Part shown: positions 42,301 to 51,300 of the stretch, in pieces
How the letters are laid out: every line of letters begins with the position of its first letter
Position numbering within the stretch: the stretch's first letter is position 1
Assembly: GCA_002633005.1 (NCBI GenBank)
Contig: NMRA01000158.1
Location: 372,229-436,228 of the forward strand
Length of the DNA: 64,000 bases
Direction: 5' to 3'
Origin: Phoronis australis
Lineage: Eukaryota; Phoronida; Phoronidae
Notes under the pieces: model-generated
Database searches by the model: none
The model's input: the letters and a program-made list of their open reading frames with translations, nothing else
What the model was told of the DNA's origin: nothing
Made by a program: the position numbers and the translations under genes

Positions 42301-45300
42301 AGCTCTAACTTGTGCGCAGTTGAAATTTCGTGTTGGCGTTAAGATGTGGTGCTTGCTTTCAGACAACTCTTGTTCTGCCCTTCAGTTCATTTAAAAATAT
42401 TCTTATTGTCAATATTGCTATCAGTCTTATCAGTCTCTTTATCTATCTTGCTGTCCATTTCACCAGTGCTTGGCTTGACACCTATCGGAGGTATTTACCT
42501 GACTGTATCCACCTGTGTACAGGTGCACCCCACTGGCACCTCTAAGAGTACTGCACTACTCAATGTATTGCACTACTTGTACTGCACTACTTGTACTGCA
42601 CTACTTGTACTGCACTACTTGTACTGCACTGCCTGTGCTGCCATCTATTGTCCAGACACACCTAGCTATTGTCTTTGCATTATTGTTTAGCCATTCTGTT
42701 GTTACAACGTCCTACTACTCAGCTAACACTACTGGAACCAATACAACAATATAGTTCGAATACGCAATAATACAACAATAGAGTAATACAACAATACAAC
42801 ATTGTGTTTGAATAATGAATACTCAAACACAACCTGCATGTCCTACCATCCACTCTTGATGCCAGTGTGTTCATCACCAGTCCACAATTAGTCATTCATC
42901 GTCTGCCACCCATAACTGTCCTAACTTATTGCAGTGTTGGGACTTGACACGTTACAATTCAAGAACGGCTCCGTCTCCATCCCCAAGTACAACAACTACG
43001 TCTTGAGTGAACGTATGTTTGACAAAGACACTCATGTCTCTCTGCCACAGTCGATCTTCTCATCGACTTCGAGTAAGTACTTGAGTTGTGATTTATCACA
43101 ATCTGCCATCTTCAGTTTTGCTCTTGCTTTATCAGTTATGCAGTGTTATAAATTTCCTTCCAATTTGCTGCATTGCCTCAAGGTAACCCATACAAATTGT
43201 GTGTGGCGAATGTTTCCATATATTGAGAGAAAATGAATTTCATTCTAAAGAGATGGTCAAAGGGTGTCACCTTTAAAGTTTGGGCAAATCCGTCTAATTT
43301 TTGGCTGCTTTAATTTATTCCTAGATGCACTCTCACTTTCTCTTGGTGTTTAGAAGCAATTCATGTTTTACTAAATGCCCACACTTCTTGATAAGGTTCT
43401 ACATGAGCTGAAGCAGAAGTATGAACAGTTTTATTCGTGTCAAGAACTGACAGTAACGCAGTATTAACTGATGTTCTTGTAGACAATGGAGATGAGAAAG
43501 CTGTGGCTGGCTATGTGCTGTACAAGAGTCTGGGTGATGTCCTACCGCGCTCCTATGATGAAGACGGTCTGAGGGTCCACCCAAAGCTCTCGGTTAATGT
43601 CCCAGTGTTTACCCTCAAACTGCAATATGGTAGCAAGCCCGTCTCAGGCCCTGTGTCATCGTCTTTGGCACTCAACTTTTCTCAGTTGCAGACGAAGAAC
43701 CGTACAAGTCCACAGTGTGTATACTGGCAACATGACAACAGGTAACAACTCATTGTAGTGTTTTCATTGTGTTAGAGAATATTGCAGTAATATTGAATGT
43801 ATTCAGTGTGTCTACTGGCAACATGACAACAGGTAACAACTCATTGTAGTGTTATCATTGTGTTAGAGAATATTGCAGTAATATTGAATGTATTCAGTGT
43901 GTCTACTGGCAACATGACGACAGGTAACAGCTCATTGTGATGTTTTCATTGTGTTAGAGAATATTGCAGTAATATTGAATGTATTCGTTACTCGATAACA
44001 AGTAGCTCATTCTATGAATGTATTCAGTGTCACAGGATGTTGCTGTATCATTGAATGCATTCAGTACATCACAACGTGTAGCATATCTCTACGAATGTAT
44101 TCATAGTGTCACAGAATGTTGTTGAATGCATTTAGTGCATGACTACTGATGAAACCAGAGTCTATTAATGTCTTCATGATGTCGTAGAGTGTTGCAGTAA
44201 TATTATCCATTATATGACATACAATTAATACCAGATACCTGATATTCCTGGTGTATAAGAGTTGTTATAGTAATACTGAATGCATCCATTTCTTGACAAC
44301 AGATAGCGCCACAGTCACGGATTTTATTTATCTTATTGTCAAGTGATAAAGTAAATTCACTGAATGTATTCATTGGCAGCAATCATCAGAGGTTATCAGT
44401 GTATTCATGAACTGGTCTCTGAATGTATTCACTGAGTTAACTCATCGTTATTTATATGTGTAATGGTGTAACGGTGGATTTTGTGTCTGACCGGGTACAT
44501 GCACTGTGAATGGTGTGTTTGCAGCTCCAAAAGTAAGGGTTACTGGACTAATAAGTACTGTCAATTGACTGGACGGAGTAATGGTACAGCTGGTCAGAAG
44601 TATGTCGTGTGTGAGTGTAGCCATCTGTCTAGCTTTGCTGCGCTTATGGACATCTCTAATGTAGAGGTGAGTTGAATGGTTCTTATTGACTCCTGCAATG
44701 CAACAACATTTGGAACCTGTTCACCAACATCTGTGTTCACGGTGAACCCGGTTTCTGAGCTGGGGGTCATAGGTCATAGGCTGTTGAGGGAGGATAAGCT
44801 GCATAATTGTGATTACTCTTGTTCTGGTATAACTGGTAATGCATGCCAAGACAACACTGGGTAGGGTTAGTGTGCAATAGTTACACACTCCACAGTCTGG
44901 TTGGTTAACTGTGTATAGATTGTTGACATGGATGCTAGTCAACATTGTCCCAGAATCATGTTGGAGTATAAGATTCAGGGTCTATTACGTTGTTCTGTTC
45001 CATTTTCAGTTTTAAGCTCAGTTGTCGTTGCATTTGAACTTTTCACTTTCAACTAAAGTGCTCAACATTTGAAGTAATTTACTGTAGAGCAAGAGTATGA
45101 TCTTCAATTATACTTATTGAGTCTCTCTCTACCACTTTGTATAGTTATAATGCTGTCTCTTCCTTTCACAGTATCGTGCATCTCAAGCCATGGTCCTGGA
45201 GGTGATTACCTACGCAGGCCTGTCCATTTCGCTCGTCTGCCTTCTGGCCACCTTCATAATCTTCTGTCTCCTCCACCGTCTCCGTTCCAACGCCATCAAT

Positions 45301-48300
45301 ATTCACATCAACCTTGTCCTTTGTATCTTCATCGCAGAACTCTTCTTCCTGGTTGGCATCAACAGGACAAAGCCAGAGGTACGGTGTTGAGGCCGGAAAG
45401 CAATCGGAATTTTTTTTCACAGTTCATTAATTCTAGCACTTTGTTGTAAACTCATTATTGTCACCAGTAAGTACCATTAATGAATAGTGTTGGAGCTGAT
45501 TAAATGTTCACTGGATCTAGTTTTGTGTAGTCAATAACTACACAAAAAGGCTGCAGTGTTTCAGTCACCATGTACAGCTACAACCACGTGTGCAACTTTT
45601 GATGGGAGTAGGCATGTTATTACAAGGGCAGCACTGCATTTTTGTAAGAACGAAACATTGTACTGACGTAATTGGAATCAAAGTTTACATTTGAATTGCA
45701 AGCTCACCTTCACTAACTGTATTTGGCAATCAAAATTGGAGATTTAGACACTCTTAGCTCTGTGTGTTCAACTTAAGGATTGTTGTTTACAGTGTACACA
45801 GGCTGACTGGGTGTTGAATCAGTCAACACTGTATTGAACTTATGTTAATCAGTGATCAATTCCATCTAGTTGATCTCTGTGTATGTGTTAAATCAATAAT
45901 CAGTATTATCTAGTTGGTCTATGTCCAATTGACTTATCGCCAGGACTTTTGAGTGACGGCTTAACTGACCATTTAGAACTCATCGTTCTTGCCACACCTT
46001 CGTTTCCAAGCCGCCATTTTACCCGACAAACAACCCGTTACCGAGTAAAACTTATTGTTTGTTAATCGACATTACGCAAGAGGGCGGAGCTTGCGATAGG
46101 TCAATTTGTTCAATCAGTGATCAGTCCTATCAAGCTGTTCTACGTGTAATTTGTTCAACTAGTGATCAGTGCTATCAAGTTGTTGTATTTCTATTACAGT
46201 TGCTGTGTAAAGTGATCGCCATCGTCCTTCACTTCTTCTATATGTGTACATTCTCCTGGCTGTTTGTGGAGGGCCTGCACATCTATCGCATGTTGACAGA
46301 GATCAGGAACATCAACAAGGGAGGAATGAAAGTCTACTATGTCATAGGATACGGTGGGTGTACCTGTCATGTTTATATGTAGTTTGTGAGAATGTGTCGT
46401 ATTGCTGCACTAAATTGTTGAATATTCAGGGACAGTTTCTGGGTGTCTTCAACACTTGTGGTTTTTAATGCTAGTGTATGGATTACTTTTTCCACGGCTC
46501 ATTTGCCATCATAACTTTGTGATTGCAGTTGTATTTTATGTTAATGCTGTAACAATTTGCGACTGTACAAAGTGTCTACAGATGTCAACCCTATGCCTTT
46601 TTTAAGTGTTACAGGAAACAGAGTTAAGTGCTTTCTTTTTTACATTTTCCGGATCAAATCAATTGTGGAACAAGCATTCGATGTCCATGCTTTGGCCAGT
46701 CTTGAATTTGCATCGAATAAGGGAAATCTTCTCTGTGCACGGAAGTGCGTGTTTGTTAGCGCAGTAGTTAAAGTGAGAGTTGATAGTGTACAGGTATCAT
46801 GTCGAGATATATCATGCAGTAGAGTGATGTCTGTTGCCAATGGTAGATGTCGCTGTTGTCTTTCAGTTGTCCCTGGTATTGTGGTGGGTCTTGCTGTTGG
46901 TCTGAGTACAGATGGATACGGCAACAAGAGATTGTAAGTACAGTGTGCAACAGTGTTACCAATGGCAGCGTTTTGTGGACTTAGTGTCACTCACGAGCAA
47001 AGCTATTGGAATCATATACCTCCATTGTAATACACGAGGAATTTTCATAGTCTACCTTGCATCTAGGGGTCCAGGCATTCTGTCCTTGAATATAGTAACA
47101 TGCCTGTATTGATGCATTGTGAGTAGAGATGACGTTCCATATGTAGTGTTGACGAAGAATAAGGTGCTTGTTTTGTTATGTGGAAGATTAACTCGAACTG
47201 GTGACAGAAAGCTGCTTGCCACCATGGAGGCATTTATGGGCTAAGCGACTTCTAAATGACTACTTGATTGCATGTTAAATTTAAAGACGCAAACAGCTAG
47301 GCAGTGTCTCACTAACACCCCAATGTAATTTTTAACTCTCCTTATTTCTCACTTATTCAAAGTTCCATTGCACCTGTTTGCTTGTGTTTGTAGCGCCCTC
47401 TAGTGGCGTTTAGACAACATGCTTCATTGTATTCACCTTGATGTGGTACCCTCACCATGTAATGGCAATAAGGCACTTTGAATGATCAAAGCTTTAACAC
47501 AGTGTGGGGTGTGTGTTAAGGTATTGTACTGCTGCACAGTGTCCCTACCTTGTTGTACGACATTGTTTTATTGGTGACCGCGTGTTATTTCAGCTGTTGG
47601 TTGTCTACTAGTGACCTTCTCATATGGAGCTTTGCTGGCCCTATCTGCCTTGTGGTCGCCATCAACATCATCATATTTGTCATGTCTATACGGGCCAGTT
47701 GTAAGACCAAGACAATGGATGCTGACGATGGTACTATGACGTAAGTGTTGGGCCGTAGGTAGACATGCGACGGTGACATCTTGTGTCAGCTCTTGATTAT
47801 AATATTACCATCCCACTGAGGTTTAAAAGCCTCAAATCAGTTTTACTATGGCAAAATCTGTTGCACTCATAAATCTTGTAAATGCCTTCTGTCATTACTT
47901 TCCAGCCAGATACTTCCTTGGCGTCAAACGTTTTGAAGAATATCTAAACTTAAAAGTTTGTAAATATTCCTCTATGAAGTTGTTAAATGTTGTTCTCGCA
48001 GTTCAAACCTGAAAGCAAAACGTAATTTACTTCCAGTGTCATGTGCAACTTCGGAATTTGACCTTTGAAGTTCATTAGCAATGTCTTCATTATAGTCGTT
48101 TGTTTTCACAGGTCGGGTCTTAAGGCAGGCATCATTCTGCTCCCTCTGTTGGCCACAGCCTGGGTGTTTGGTCTGCTGTCAGTCAATGATGATGAGTTGG
48201 CCTTCCACTACCTGTTTGCAATAATTACTTGTCTTCAAGGCATCTTTATACTGTTGGCTCACCTGCTCTTTAGCAAACAGGTATAAATTGTTTTAATGGC

Positions 48301-51300
48301 GATGTGGCATGTCGAAACTTGCATTTTTGTGAAATTAGCCGTCATCAGATACACACTTTCAGATATGTACGTCAGATTTTGTATAATTACACGTTATGCA
48401 ACTGTACGATAATGGCTTGAACTTTTGTCAAAACTTTGCAATGAACTTGCATACAGTTGAATTCTTGTTTAACCCGTTATTATAATGGTGAAGTTGAGAA
48501 GGATGCCTGCAGTTGCATCACATTCAATTACTGTCAGAATTGTTAAGCAAACCTGCAGATCTGATCACGTTTGCCCTGATTGCAGATACTTTATAGAGTA
48601 CTATCATGATGGTAAAACCTCACAAAATAGGCCAAACAAATAATATATAATTATCGTATTCATGAGTAATAAGTAGCAACTATATAAGACTTTACCATTT
48701 TCAAGCTCTGTGTTGGGGAGTAGCGGATATAAGGCTTTGAAAAATTGCAGGCATACATAACGAGGTTAGAAGCACTTTAGAAGGGGCAACTCTGTCCATT
48801 ATTCTTGTCCCAACTCGCCCGTATTATACTTTCTATTTACTCAGCTTGTCTGTTATGAACAGGTGCGGAGTGAGTTGAAGCGATGCTGGCATGTGTTGCT
48901 GGGTAAGAAGGTGTATGATGACACTATAGGACTATCGCGCACTACGGTAAGGACACCTGTTGTCCACATAGATTATCATGTTGTGTATAAACTTGGATTT
49001 CTAAACAGCTGATGGTTTTCTGCAGAAGTGGCAACTTGAGTTGAATACCAGAAGTTTGAAATCTGAATAACTATGGAGACGGAGCGTGATATGTACAGTG
49101 AATGAACTTGAACCCTTCTCCATGACCTCTGTAGGTCAGGTGTACTTTTAGAGAAATTATTCACCTGTACAGTACATAATGAAGTTGGAACGTTGTGTCC
49201 ATCTTGAAGGAAGACAGTGTACTTTATAGTTAGTTGTACAAAGGAGGGCTTGACATAAGGGAGAAAATGCTCGACAATACGAATGGGAGAAGTAAAATGC
49301 GAGTACAAAATTGACGTCTCTTGTATCACTCGTTCAGGTGCTGAGCAAGCGTTCTGCATTGTTTTTTGGTTGTTACTTTTTATGAGTTAAATGTTGTAAT
49401 GGTTTGAAACGCAGTCCTTTAGATAGATCAGTACTCACCAAAACCAGATACAAATATGTAAAAGTGTAGGTTCAACAGTACATTGAAATTAATAGAAGGA
49501 CTAAGTGATTTTTGTTGAGGTTTACAATGTCACTATTGTTTTGCAGCGGTCAGCTCTCGCTTATACCAATAACAGCTCACTAGAGGGCGGGCTGAACAAG
49601 ATGAATGTTGGTATCTCCGCCTCATCTACGACCAGTCGCACCACAAGCAAGAGTAGCGGGGTGTACCGCCCTAGTTACTACCAAAGCACCAGTACGTCCA
49701 CCAATGGGCCGAGTGTCACAGACGTACCTCCCAACACGGGTATACCCCCCTACGGCTATGACTCATCCATGTTCCACAACAAGGGACAAGATGGTTTGTA
49801 TGACCTACATGGTGTTACGTCGTGTCTCTTGCAGAACATGACTGCTTGTGTAGCTTTTGATGTGTTTTCTAACTTTTACTTTAAATTTGTAAAATTTATG
49901 CTCATGGCTGGCTCCTGATCTTTAGTGACTTAGTTTTAATTTTGATGAATCAATCAAATTATGTTAATGTAATGTGAATGTAATTGTCTTTCTTTCTTGC
50001 TATTTTTGGCAGTGTGCCAATGTAAGCATCACGTGAGGAGTGTTAATTTTTGTTTTTGGGAGGATTTCATATAAATTGGGGTCTTCTTAAATGTTCAAAA
50101 AGTTTTAAAGCAATTATACATTTATTCAACTTCAGTATTCGCCTTGGTCTCATCAGCTTAGGTGTCCAAAGGGGTTATGATGTTACTTAAAGTTGCTATA
50201 GTTACCAAGACAAGCATTCACTCACTTGTCACCATAATTAATGACATAGTTGGTCTTTAAGTAATTTTTTGAGAAGAGCAGACAATGAAATCACCTCGGT
50301 TGTGAGATAATCCATAGTGTTCCGGGATCGATCTCATCTCGCTCTGTATAGCGACACCAGTTGATCATTCTTATTTCCTGTCTCATTGTCAAATAACTTC
50401 ACTTCAGAACATGATGGTGGTGAGGGTGGTGGACGGCGTCGTCACAATGACTCGGACTCAGACTCGGAGCTCTCCGTTAACGGAGACCTAGATCTGGCCT
50501 CCAGCCATTCATCTGATGATGACGACGATGAAGATGATGACCAATTTGACACTGCTCCTCGGTGGGACCATTTCCCTGGACCTCAGAACAGAGCTTTAGG
50601 TAAGGCATTTAGTCATACAAGACAGTGATGTTTGTTCATTATTTCAATGAAGCCTCGCTCGTTCTCCTGATGTGTTCGCCAGTTCTAAAAGATTAAGAGT
50701 AGGCCGCCAAAACACAGTACAGACAGAATTATAACCACTATTTTATAAATGGAGACTTACTCGAGTCTTGCTCTATGAAGGACTGATGAATATGCGGTAT
50801 GGGATCTTGAGGGAGAAATATTGAACAAGCATCACTGGGTAATGGCTGCTGCTAAACTTTTATAGTGTGCAGATCTGACAGTATCACACTTTGGGTGTGT
50901 CTTGCTTGTTTTTGTTATTGTTTCCGTTTTGCATCTGTTAAGGGAATATAACTTAAGTAAGGCATGTTAACAGTCTTCAGATTTTCTTTGATATGCGTTA
51001 TGTCAAGTGGATCTTACACATGTAAGCTAATTAGCAATCTATGGGATTTTAGACCTTGTCAAACGGAATGTTTTGTGTTTGTTTGAAGTTATTGATTTGA
51101 GGTCCCCAGTACAGTATGATGATGTGCTTAAGGCGCCATTACATCCTTTCAGACCGTGTCAAGGCTACAACCCCAAGCAGTCCTCAGACCCCTAAGGGTC
51201 TGGTACACAGTACACCCTACCCCTCCTTCCCTCCTCCAACCTACCAGCAGTCTTCCTCTGACCGTAAAGTTCACTGGCAAGGTGAGGATACAGTCATACC

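Noticed and set aside
46557-46937. 126-codon frame that includes CELSR exon 23
   Set aside because: Only 46867-46933 is coding in the CELSR frame; the upstream part is intron that happens to be open.
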